36,708 nucleotides of DNA from a virus. The position numbers and the translations under genes were made by a program. The stretch is taken from positions 1 through 36,708 of IMG/VR virus record IMGVR_UViG_3300040944_000011; one strand, written 5' to 3'. The notes beneath the pieces are model-generated. The model was not told the origin of the DNA, searched no databases, and saw only the letters and a list, made by a program, of their open reading frames with translations. Of this stretch, positions 29,742-36,590 are shown in pieces (positions within the stretch are counted from its first letter, which is position 1; each line of letters begins with the position of its first letter).

Positions 29742-31988
29742 CTACAAGTCCTCAATCCTCGGTTCATAAGGCTGGCCTTCCGGCTTCTTCCCCATCAACG
29801 TCATCAGTCCTTCAAAACCCAACGAGTTGGGCAGTTGGATTTCCAGCGAAATAGCCTTCAGTTGGATCGAGCCGCATTGCGGACAACGGTATTCTCGTTC
29901 CGGGTTATCGCAGACCCACGGCCATTTGCCTTCCGAGTCCACCGTCTCCCCGTACCGGCAAGTCTGACAGTAACACCGATACCGCGCGGGCTTCTGGACT
30001 TCCACTACGCCTGGAACGCGAACGCGGCCTCCTTCGTCACAGTCCATTTCATGGGCGCAGTAAAGAGAGATGAGACCGGCAAGGAGTTCGTCGTCGTGAA
30101 ACGTTTCCTCAGCCCCGAAGGTCCGCGAGTCAGCCTCTTCTTTCCGGTAAGTGGTCATTTCCTCTGCAAAGTTTGCTGACCTAATTACCCAAGTGTGAGA
30201 CAAGAGCCAGTCCACTCCCGTCTGATGAAGGTACGCCTTCGTATTCACTTTGGTGTACCAATGCCATTTCCCGGACAAAGGGTGCAGGGAGTCCAGATGT
30301 TTCCACCGGAAGACATTTGGGTACTGATAAAAAATCAGCACATCGTCACCAACAGTCTGATAGACGTTGTACTCGATGCACATCAAGGCGTCGTTGTACC
30401 ACCTTCCAATGACGTTACAGTAGAAGGCCAATTCCTTGGGCTTGGTGTGGTTATCCCTCCAGACCGCCACTTGCTCATCGGGCTGGCCAAACTTACCGAT
30501 CTTGTTGACGAAGATCACACTGTAGTCTTGGCCGATTCCTTCGCTCGGGTCCACTCCAACTGAGTACTCAACGCCCAGTAGCGGCTCCTCCCAGACCCAA
30601 AAAGGGGTCTCGTCTTGGCGATGATCGACATTGCACCCCTTGATGTAACACCGGCCATCTTCTCCGCCCGCCCCGTGGATTTCGCCGGTTTCCCGATAAA
30701 TCTTTCCCTTCCTGACTGGATTCCGATCTACGGTCGAATTCACCCACTCGCGGCAGGCATCGTTGAACATCACGAAACCACTTACCTGCCAAGCGTCCTC
30801 GGCGGTGACGGCCATTTCCTGAAGCCACTGTTTCTTGGCCTTCTCCCCCTGTTCTTCAGCTTGCTCGCGGTTGTCCTGATGCCAATAGCATTGCTCGTCC
30901 GTCAGCACCATCGGTTGCAAGGTTCCCGTGTCACAGTCGGGGCACTTTGCTCCACTGACCGATTCTCCGAATAACGCGGCTTTGCGCCACTTCCGACAAT
31001 TCGCGCACGTCAGCCATTCCTTCTTGGCCCGCTCCCGCATCAGTCTCTCTGGTTCTTGAATGCACCAACCGTTCGGAGGAGCCAGAACTCTGGTTGTCTC
31101 GAAGAAGCTCGGAAGAAACAGTGGATACCAACGTGGCCATTTGCCTTGATCCATACGCCGCTCACACGCTCTCCAGATTCGATGCGCAGCGGTTCCGGCT
31201 CCTTCACCCGTCCCTTCGATGAATCCGAAGACTTGCGGTTTATCAGCCATCGAGTTGCCTAAATCGGCGTTGACAATGCGCTCTAAGTCGTCCTCAAGGT
31301 AGCCACAAAACTCTGAGACGTGGGCCGCGTCTACAGCGATCCCTTGTCCTACTCCAGAGTATTGGTTCGACCATTGCACCATTACACGAGAGTTCATGCC
31401 AGGATGTCTTAAACGGAGTAGCGGGTCCTCATTCTCGAAGAATAAGCCCGTCTCTTCTTTACGGCTGGACTGCATCGGCTTCAACCACCACGGCATGTTG
31501 TCGTAGATGTACAGCATATAGCCGAATAAGTAAGAAGAGTGCGCCCGATCAACCGAGACTACGATGGCTCTCGTATTTGGAAAGAACATCGCCCGCCAAG
31601 CGATCATCGCTTCAATCAAAGTCGAGCAGCCCAATTGGCGAGCTTTCAAAATCAAAATCTTCTGTGCTCTGCCCTTGGCCTTCAGTTCGTAGTACTTATC
31701 GAGAATGATGAACTGGCTTTCCCAGAGTGATAGGAGTTGTCGCTTCAGTTCCTTCGTAGTGATCCAGAAGTAATTTCTCGCGGCGTAGCTGAAATCGTTT
31801 CGGCAGGCACGGGCTTGTTCGACGATGGCCGCTTTGAGCTTCTTCCCGTCAGCCAACCCCTCAATCAGTTCAAATCTTTCGATAGAGGGGATCAGGTCCC
31901 AGTCTTCTTCCCTAATCTTCAGTTTTAAGGGGAGGTCCCGATCCAAGTACTCGATCATGGCGGATACGCCAGGGTCGCGTCGCCACAT
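29742..31988 (-). CDS. terL: Terminase large subunit
   Basis: A 748-residue packaging motor. Walker A-like KARQLGCST (115-123), Walker B-like VDAAHVSEF (219-227), and the RNase H-like nuclease segment GVDPSEGIGQDYS (478-490) with FHDDELLAGL (630-639) are all visible. Two zinc-knuckle pairs, CANC (328-331)/CPDC (349-352) and CYCQTC (672-677)/CPQC (702-705), are unusual extras, so the protein is longer than most. It drives ATP-dependent DNA entry through the portal and cuts the concatemer. It starts two bases after the upstream stop with GAGGAA upstream. Confidence 0.92.
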   Translation of the reverse strand: MWRRDPGVSAMIEYLDRDLPLKLKIREEDWDLIPSIERFELIEGLADGKKLKAAIVEQARACRNDFSYAARNYFWITTKELKRQLLSLWESQFIILDKYYELKAKGRAQKILILKARQLGCSTLIEAMIAWRAMFFPNTRAIVVSVDRAHSSYLFGYMLYIYDNMPWWLKPMQSSRKEETGLFFENEDPLLRLRHPGMNSRVMVQWSNQYSGVGQGIAVDAAHVSEFCGYLEDDLERIVNADLGNSMADKPQVFGFIEGTGEGAGTAAHRIWRACERRMDQGKWPRWYPLFLPSFFETTRVLAPPNGWCIQEPERLMRERAKKEWLTCANCRKWRKAALFGESVSGAKCPDCDTGTLQPMVLTDEQCYWHQDNREQAEEQGEKAKKQWLQEMAVTAEDAWQVSGFVMFNDACREWVNSTVDRNPVRKGKIYRETGEIHGAGGEDGRCYIKGCNVDHRQDETPFWVWEEPLLGVEYSVGVDPSEGIGQDYSVIFVNKIGKFGQPDEQVAVWRDNHTKPKELAFYCNVIGRWYNDALMCIEYNVYQTVGDDVLIFYQYPNVFRWKHLDSLHPLSGKWHWYTKVNTKAYLHQTGVDWLLSHTWVIRSANFAEEMTTYRKEEADSRTFGAEETFHDDELLAGLISLYCAHEMDCDEGGRVRVPGVVEVQKPARYRCYCQTCRYGETVDSEGKWPWVCDNPEREYRCPQCGSIQLKAISLEIQLPNSLGFEGLMTLMGKKPEGQPYEPRIEDL

Positions 31989-31990
31989 GA

Positions 31991-32494
31991 CTATTCCTCG
32001 ACCGGCTTGGTCTTCTCGTACTCCACGGGGGTGGCAACCAGATCCACCACTCTGCGAGCTGGTCCTAACTGGCGGGTTTCCTGTTCGTCAGCCAACATGC
32101 GGAAGATAGCGTCCGGTGTAGCCAGCCCCTTGGAACCTGAGGCGCTGATATTGGCTGTCTGATTATTGTTGTTCTGTTGGACGTTGACAACCGTGCCCGC
32201 CTTGCCACCTTCTACTAAGCCGTACATCTGGGCCACAAGTCTCATCGCCGCCACATCTCCCGCTTCTACGCTAATCTCCAAGTTATGGAATAACTTAAAT
32301 AGGTGCTTGATGGCGTGAAAGGCCTGGATTTTCCCTTGAATGGAACGGCTGGAGAGGTTCTTGGCGGTGACCTTGATGCCAGCGAATTTCTCGGGAATAA
32401 CCAGTGGGGGAGCGGGGTTCAACGTGGGACTGCTGGCAACCTGCTTGATCTGGGTTGCGATGGGGGTCACTTTCGGCTTCTTTTTGTCCGCCAC
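31991..32494 (-). CDS. Candidate terminase small subunit
   Basis: A 167-residue protein just upstream of the large terminase, the usual place for the DNA-recognising subunit. The N-terminus is basic (MADKKKPKV), the middle is helical (SIQGKIQAFHAIKHLFKLFH, then EISVEAGDVAAMRLVAQMYG), and a polar NVQQNNNNQTANI linker leads to the C-terminus. It starts with GTG six bases after a good -10 box and without a ribosome site, so the mRNA is probably leaderless. Role is by position, with no clear helix-turn-helix motif. Confidence 0.55.
   Translation of the reverse strand: MADKKKPKVTPIATQIKQVASSPTLNPAPPLVIPEKFAGIKVTAKNLSSRSIQGKIQAFHAIKHLFKLFHNLEISVEAGDVAAMRLVAQMYGLVEGGKAGTVVNVQQNNNNQTANISASGSKGLATPDAIFRMLADEQETRQLGPARRVVDLVATPVEYEKTKPVEE
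32417..32430. promoter_or_regulatory. Dispersed palindrome, one mismatch
   Basis: GTTCAACGTGGGAC inside the candidate small terminase gene, about 65 bp after its start. Confidence 0.5.
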
Positions 32495-32500
32495 GACCCC

Positions 32501-32528
32501 AATATAGCAGACTTACTTTAAGAGTCAA
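32501..32528 (-). promoter_or_regulatory. Promoter of the terminase/head operon, predicted leaderless
   Basis: Minus strand TTGACT (32528-32523), 16-nt spacer, TATATT (32506-32501), six bases to the GTG at 32494. It starts just after a terminator, so it marks an operon boundary. Confidence 0.75.
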
Positions 32529-32535
32529 TCTGAAC

Positions 32536-32578
32536 AAAAAAATCGGCTGTGGCCGCAACGGAGGATGCAGCCACAGCC
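32536..32578 (-). terminator. Strong rho-independent terminator
   Basis: Minus-strand stem GGCTGTGGC (32578-32570)/GCCACAGCC (32553-32545), then one or two bases and seven Ts (32542-32536). Perfect nine-base stem; it ends the unit that begins to the right. Confidence 0.9.
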
Positions 32579-32601
32579 AGATCCAGACGCGGATTGAAAG
32601 T

Positions 32602-32856
32602 TTAGGTGGCCGATGTTGGTAATTCCGCTACGGCTGCGTCGGCGGCGGTCTTTGCGGTTGCCGCCTGCGTGACCAGATTCGTCAGGATCGTCTGCGTCGC
32701 GGGACTCAATACGTCCCCTTGGTTGGCGATCGACTGCTGAAGCTGTGTAATGGTGGCCTCCAGGCCGGTGATGCCGGTTGCAAGCGTGGCTACATCCCCT
32801 TGCAAGGCTGTGATGGAACCTTGAATTGCCGTCAGTTGCGTTGCGATTGCGCTCAT
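32602..32856 (-). CDS. Small coiled-coil phage protein
   Basis: An 84-residue protein from ATG 32856 (GGAG six bases upstream): MSAIATQLTAIQGSITALQG, then VATLATGITGLEATITQLQQ. Heptad-like I/L spacing indicates a trimeric or dimeric coiled coil. An in-frame ATG at 32943 adds 29 residues with a hydrophobic stretch (IGIQLAAILAG) but has a poor ribosome site. Similar small coiled-coil proteins are frequent in phages; no function is known. Last gene before the terminator. Confidence 0.55.
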   Translation of the reverse strand: MSAIATQLTAIQGSITALQGDVATLATGITGLEATITQLQQSIANQGDVLSPATQTILTNLVTQAATAKTAADAAVAELPTSAT

Positions 32857-33038
32857 TTGTCTCTCCAGAAACGATTGGCCTGCTAGTATAGCAGCGAGTT
32901 GAATCCCGATGCCTGCCAGCGGATTTTGAATAGGCCAGTTCATAGAACGATGGTACTACACCTTGGGACTTATACTATATAATTCCCTTCGTTTTCGTCG
33001 GTTTCTACTCTCATTTCCTAACCTCTCTGCCTGACCCT

Positions 33039-33323
33039 CTACTGCGTAATCTCTTTGACTCTAAGGAAGCGGTAATCGTCATACGCTCCTTCCTTAAAAT
33101 ACTTGTCATGGTTATGACCGGCGTTATCTACCGCCGATAGATATTGCTCTTTCGTGGCAGTCCCAGTGACCTTAAAGGTATGACTGGCGATCGTCACCAA
33201 ATCATCAATTTCGGGGGCCAGCCCTGCCTTGAATGCTATGATCCCTATTCGGGAAAGCTCTTCAGCAATACGATCCGTTGGCTCACGTAACCGGGGATCA
33301 TAGCATTCAGGGCGCTGTCCCAT
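33039..33323 (-). CDS. Hypothetical phage protein
   Basis: A 94-residue protein with AAGGG seven bases before the ATG. MGQRPECYDPRLREPTDRIA opens it, followed by a helix-strand mix with DDLVTIASHTFKVTGTATKE. No family recognised. Confidence 0.5.
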   Translation of the reverse strand: MGQRPECYDPRLREPTDRIAEELSRIGIIAFKAGLAPEIDDLVTIASHTFKVTGTATKEQYLSAVDNAGHNHDKYFKEGAYDDYRFLRVKEITQ

Positions 33324-33334
33324 CTATTTGCCCT

Positions 33335-33706
33335 TCACTCTGGCAACGCCTGGACCATTTCGCGCACGTCGCGCATACTAACGCCAGCAGCCAAGAGGTC
33401 GCGCGCACTGACGCCAGCAGCCAAGAGGGCGCGCGTACTGACGCCAGCGGCCAAGAGGTAGCGCGCACTAAAGCCAGCGACCCAGAGGGCGCGCGCACTG
33501 ACGCCAGCGACCCAGAGGTCGCGCGTACTGACGCCAGCGGCCAAGAGGTCGCGCGCACTGACGCCAGCAGCCAAGAGGTCGCGCGCGATAACGCCAGCAG
33601 CCACGAGGTCGCGCGTACTAACGCCAGCAGCCCACTTTTCTTTGATGGCTGATATATCAGCTTCCAGTCGATCCAGTTCCTTCAATAACTCAGATTTCGT
33701 TTGCAT
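33335..33706 (-). CDS. Protein of nine 10-residue repeats
   Basis: A 123-residue protein with AGGAG nine bases before the ATG. A short helical head (MQTKSELLKELDRLEADISA) leads into repeats of the type LLAAGVSARD, then a short tail (VREMVQALPE). A Leu or Val recurs every five residues, as in pentapeptide-type solenoids, though the match to the standard pentapeptide consensus is loose. The opposite strand is also open because the repeat has no stops. Likely a binding or spacer protein. Confidence 0.6.
   Translation of the reverse strand: MQTKSELLKELDRLEADISAIKEKWAAGVSTRDLVAAGVIARDLLAAGVSARDLLAAGVSTRDLWVAGVSARALWVAGFSARYLLAAGVSTRALLAAGVSARDLLAAGVSMRDVREMVQALPE
33361..33630 (-). repeat. Nine tandem 30-bp repeats
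   Basis: Units in exact 30-bp register, mostly sharing ACGCCAGC and GAGG on the plus strand. Each unit encodes ten residues. Variation is confined to a few positions, mainly codons for S/T/I and R/L. Confidence 0.95.
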
Positions 33707-33772
33707 CGTCTCTCTCTCCTAAACATGTGGCGTCCGTCCATTCGATCTTGCTGTGGCTGTCCCATCTACTTC

Positions 33773-34741
33773 CTAACCTCCTGGCCTGGGGGGAACCAGC
33801 CGTGAATTGGCCACACTCTGATCCCTCAAGGATGACTGCAAAATCGAATCCTCATGCTTAGAAGCTCTAGGGTCGGATATGGACCGAAAACCTTTTTGCA
33901 TCTGCCCTTCTTGCTTTGTAAGCCGGTCGCCCATCGGAAGGTTGTCAGTGTCGAAATTTCCAATCTCCCTTAATGGAGGGGAATCACCGATCTCCGCCGG
34001 AGACATGTACTTCGGGCGGGGCTTGTACATTGCCTTCAATTGCTCCAGGATTTCATCGAGCGCCGCGCTAATGTCCTGCTTTTCGTCGTAGACGCTGAAG
34101 GTCTTGCGAGCTACCAATAGGCCAAGAGATGTAGGCTGTCCTTCAACAGCTCCCCCGCCAGCACTATCCGACACGGCATCGTGCTTGTAGGTCAAATGAA
34201 CCAGTCCCATCCCGGCCTGGTTGAGGACATTCTTGCGCGCCCGTAAAGTCAACTTTCCTTCCAGCCCCCTCGGCTCGAATTCGATGTAGTCCGGTGAATT
34301 ATCGTTAATAAGAGCAATCAGATCCGACACGTCCCACTTAGGGTTTTCCGTTAGGTTTGATGGCCTTTTTCCTGTGACTGCCCGCCTGCGGACGGTTCCC
34401 GCCGTGAATACCTTACGCTTTATATCGGCGGGCTTATGCTCGTCGAATCCCGGATCTCCCGGCATTAAAATTACGCTCTTGGCCTCTCCGGGGTCCGTAG
34501 CAACGTCTTTATGGAGCACCACGGCTCCCAGTGGCGGGGGAGGGTGAACGTCCAACGTGGGACTCGGCACGCCCGGTGGAACCGTGGCAATACCGGATTC
34601 CTCCGTGTTCATGTCATAGAGCATTTCCACCGTGTCCACCACGTCCTCGGTGAGTAGAATAGAGTCCTGGGTCTTCTTCAGCCCACGGTCGAGGGTCTTC
34701 TGAATGTAGCGGGCGAACTTATCCTTGAGTGCTTGGTCCAT
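33773..34741 (-). CDS. Hypothetical phage protein, 322 residues
   Basis: Starts MDQALKDKFARYIQKTLDRG, with a helical N-terminus. The middle region (NPKWDVSDLIALINDNSPDY and DYIEFEPRGLEGKLTLRARK) looks like a folded domain; a helical segment (ISAALDEILEQLKAMYKPRP) and an apparently disordered tail follow. The start at 34741 was preferred over GTG 34831, which would read through an inverted repeat. No family is recognised. The abundance of low-order linkers suggests a scaffold-like or regulatory role. Confidence 0.55.
   Translation of the reverse strand: MDQALKDKFARYIQKTLDRGLKKTQDSILLTEDVVDTVEMLYDMNTEESGIATVPPGVPSPTLDVHPPPPLGAVVLHKDVATDPGEAKSVILMPGDPGFDEHKPADIKRKVFTAGTVRRRAVTGKRPSNLTENPKWDVSDLIALINDNSPDYIEFEPRGLEGKLTLRARKNVLNQAGMGLVHLTYKHDAVSDSAGGGAVEGQPTSLGLLVARKTFSVYDEKQDISAALDEILEQLKAMYKPRPKYMSPAEIGDSPPLREIGNFDTDNLPMGDRLTKQEGQMQKGFRSISDPRASKHEDSILQSSLRDQSVANSRLVPPRPGG
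34550..34563. promoter_or_regulatory. Dispersed palindrome, copy 7 (GTCCAACGTGGGAC)
   Basis: Exact consensus match inside the 322-residue gene. Confidence 0.65.
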
Positions 34742-34763
34742 GCTTCCTGGCGTCTCTTTCCTT

Positions 34764-34829
34764 GCAGAGCCTTGAAATTCAGCGCACCCACCTCCCCAGA
34801 AATTAGTCCGCCTCACTCCAAGGCTCTGC
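34764..34829. repeat. 11-bp inverted repeat in gene gap
   Basis: GCAGAGCCTTG (34764-34774) and CAAGGCTCTGC (34819-34829), 44 bases apart, upstream of the 322-residue gene. Confidence 0.6.
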
Positions 34830-34833
34830 ACGG

Positions 34834-34852
34834 CCCTCTATCCGCTAGAGGG
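34834..34852. repeat. 7-bp hairpin in gene gap
   Basis: CCCTCTA (34834-34840) and TAGAGGG (34846-34852), five-base loop. No U-tract. Together with the neighbouring inverted repeat it fills the 176-bp non-coding gap 34742-34917, where I see no other gene. Confidence 0.5.
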
Positions 34853-34917
34853 TTGCGTTTGTACTCCAACCGGCTGCGGTGTATTGTGTTTTAGACTGTC
34901 GGGTGTTTTCTCCTTTC

Positions 34918-35241
34918 TTACTGGTTCAGATTACTCGTCGTCGTTTGCGACATATTGGACAGGGTTGCAACGTTGTACGACATGGCCCCGACCGGAGCTT
35001 TCCCGTAGAAAACGGTGGCTCCACTAGTGGTCGTGGGGAATAGACCGCCTTGCGTCTCGACGAGATACCGGAGAAACTCTCCGATGTACGGAGGCAGATT
35101 CGGCGGGTCCATGTAGCGGAAGTCACCGGGTTGGGCGATTGGGTTCATCAGAATTTTTTGCGCCGGTTTAGCGGGGTGTAAAGCATCCCACACCGCTTCG
35201 GCCACCACAGCACTCTTGCCCCAGGGGCTATCTTGCTCCAC
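34918..35241 (-). CDS. Chimeric ORF containing a portal-derived segment
   Basis: A 107-residue ORF (GTG start, weak ribosome site). Residues ~13-63 equal or closely match the portal region AEVVWDAFQPAKPAQKILMN to FLRYLVET; 123 bp are identical. Before it GKSAVVAEAVWDAL still resembles the portal (GKRGAMAEVVWDAF) with changes. After it the sequence switches abruptly to an unrelated Thr/Ser-rich tail (TTTSGATVFYGKAPVGAMSY). It is probably a remnant of a second portal gene or a recombination product. Whether it is expressed is unclear. Confidence 0.5.
   Translation of the reverse strand: MEQDSPWGKSAVVAEAVWDALHPAKPAQKILMNPIAQPGDFRYMDPPNLPPYIGEFLRYLVETQGGLFPTTTSGATVFYGKAPVGAMSYNVATLSNMSQTTTSNLNQ
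35053..35175 (-). repeat. 123-bp duplicated portal segment (second copy)
   Basis: Identical to 25064-25186 in the portal gene, same orientation, 9,989 bp apart. Confidence 0.95.
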
Positions 35242-35258
35242 CGCCTTCTGGACGGTGG

Positions 35259-35459
35259 CTAGGCGAAAGGGCGGACCAGTACCTCCGCCTTCTGCATATC
35301 CACTTTGGGTGCTTCACCACCCATCACGGCAGCAAGGGCGGCGGACTGTCCATCTCGGGCAATCACAGCCTTGGGGCCAAAGACCAACTTCTCGACGGCC
35401 CCTTCTTCGGCTTCTTTCTTGCTCGGCTTCTCGATGATCGCTACTTCAAACAACGGCAT
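35259..35459 (-). CDS. Conserved small phage protein
   Basis: A 66-residue protein, MPLFEVAIIEKPSKKEAEEG..., with an AAGGAG seven bases before the ATG. EKLVFGPKAVIARDGQSAAL and the VLVRPFA ending match a frequent phage protein family of unknown function. It probably forms a small alpha/beta fold. Compact spacing with its neighbours places it in the same unit. Confidence 0.65.
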   Translation of the reverse strand: MPLFEVAIIEKPSKKEAEEGAVEKLVFGPKAVIARDGQSAALAAVMGGEAPKVDMQKAEVLVRPFA

Positions 35460-35473
35460 TGCACTTCTCCTTT

Positions 35474-36016
35474 TCAGACTTGATCCTTCATTCTTGCGTT
35501 TGGCTCGTATACTAAAGTCTTCTTGGCCCGGTCCATGGCTTCTGCCCAATCTACCCCGTAACGTCGCCGGATTCCTTCCGCCCGTTCGCGGAGTTCCGCC
35601 TCCTGATCGGTCATGTCCGTGTAGCCGCTTCCATCTCCACCCAGAATCTTAGTCAACCAGTTGGTCTGGCTCCTGGTGAACTTCTCGAAGGAGAGGGACA
35701 GGGAATCCAGGGCGGCGAGTTGCTTGGATGCTTGATCTGTCCGCTCGACACGCCCGCCAACAAGACCATCACGAACTAAAGCGAGATTGTCGTTGATCGT
35801 TGAAAGATGCGTTCGGGTTATGCCCGCCTGCTCCTGGATGGCTGCGTTCACTTTGCAAATCTGGTCGCGGATCTCGGTGAACTCCAGCGATGGCTGGTAC
35901 ACCGTGGGACTGCGCATGACCCTCACGGTGGAGAGTACCATCTTGTAGACGGCCACTACCACCGCGATCGCCACGATCCCGTAGCCAATCCACGACATCA
36001 AGACTTGCAGCGTCAT
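35474..36016 (-). CDS. Membrane-anchored coiled-coil protein
   Basis: A 180-residue protein whose ATG overlaps the previous stop (ATGA), AAGAAGG upstream. One N-terminal membrane helix (VLMSWIGYGIVAIAVVVAVY) is followed by a long helical region (FTEIRDQICKVNAAIQEQAG to LSTINDNLALVRDGLV) and a charged tail. This shape resembles inner-membrane spanins or membrane sensors. No catalytic motif is present. The distance from any endolysin is unknown because none is in the window. Confidence 0.6.
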   Translation of the reverse strand: MTLQVLMSWIGYGIVAIAVVVAVYKMVLSTVRVMRSPTVYQPSLEFTEIRDQICKVNAAIQEQAGITRTHLSTINDNLALVRDGLVGGRVERTDQASKQLAALDSLSLSFEKFTRSQTNWLTKILGGDGSGYTDMTDQEAELRERAEGIRRRYGVDWAEAMDRAKKTLVYEPNARMKDQV

Positions 36017-36345
36017 TTCGCAACCTTCTTTTTGTGGCTTTTCCTGACCTCGACGAAGTAACCTTGGCTCAATAGAAAGTCCGTGCCCGACTTCACATAC
36101 TGTTGTACGCGGGCCTTGGAGATATCCAGCGCTTGAGTGTACTTCATCCCGATTAAATAAGCCTTGGTTTCCGGCCACTCCGAACCCTGCAAGAACATAA
36201 TGGCGGCATTGATCGCAACCTTCAATCGAGTCCGTTTACGATGTGACCAGTCTTCGGGAGGTTCCGGCGCGCGTTTATAGATACGCGGGTCCGATGCCGT
36301 CATACGGCCTTCGCGGATCGCCTTCCTCAGGTCGCGAGGGGTCAT
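36013..36345 (-). CDS. Hypothetical DNA-binding-like phage protein
   Basis: A 110-residue basic protein from ATG 36345 (ATGA overlap with the upstream gene): MTPRDLRKAIREGRMTASDP, then AYLIGMKYTQALDISKARVQ-QYVKSGTDFLLSQGYFVEV. The helix-turn-helix-like arrangement around QALDISKARVQQYVKSG suggests DNA binding, for instance in small terminase-like or regulatory proteins. The C-terminus is very basic (RKSHKKKVAK). Tentative. Confidence 0.5.
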   Translation of the reverse strand: MTPRDLRKAIREGRMTASDPRIYKRAPEPPEDWSHRKRTRLKVAINAAIMFLQGSEWPETKAYLIGMKYTQALDISKARVQQYVKSGTDFLLSQGYFVEVRKSHKKKVAK

Positions 36346-36590
36346 TCCAGGATGTCCTCGGCTCTTTCCAGCCATTCGGGAATCGGTTTGCCGTGGTAGA
36401 TGAACTCCAAGAAACGAACCGCCATTTCATTGCACGACAGTTCGCTTTGGATGTGGACAACGTCGAACACGCTCTCGATGGAGGCGAACCGCTCGATGGC
36501 GATGCCGATCTTGTTTGGTCCTTGGCATCCTACTTCATAGCAGAGCCCCAAGGTTTTGATGATCTCAAGGGTGAGTTGGAATTTGGTCAT
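36342..36590 (-). CDS. Hypothetical phage protein
   Basis: An 82-residue protein from ATG 36590 (AAGGAG about 11 bases upstream), beginning MTKFQLTLEIIKTLGLCYEV, helical at both ends. It overlaps the stops and starts of both neighbours by ATGA, so these genes are coupled. No family recognised. Confidence 0.55.
   Translation of the reverse strand: MTKFQLTLEIIKTLGLCYEVGCQGPNKIGIAIERFASIESVFDVVHIQSELSCNEMAVRFLEFIYHGKPIPEWLERAEDILE

Noticed and set aside
33361-33630. Possible CRISPR array (nine 30-bp repeats)
   Set aside because: Repeats are head to tail with no unique spacers and lie in frame within a coding gene.
33278-33652. Plus-strand repeat ORF rich in ARTDAS
   Set aside because: Mirror frame of the minus-strand repeat gene, which has a good ribosome site and a sensible N-terminus.
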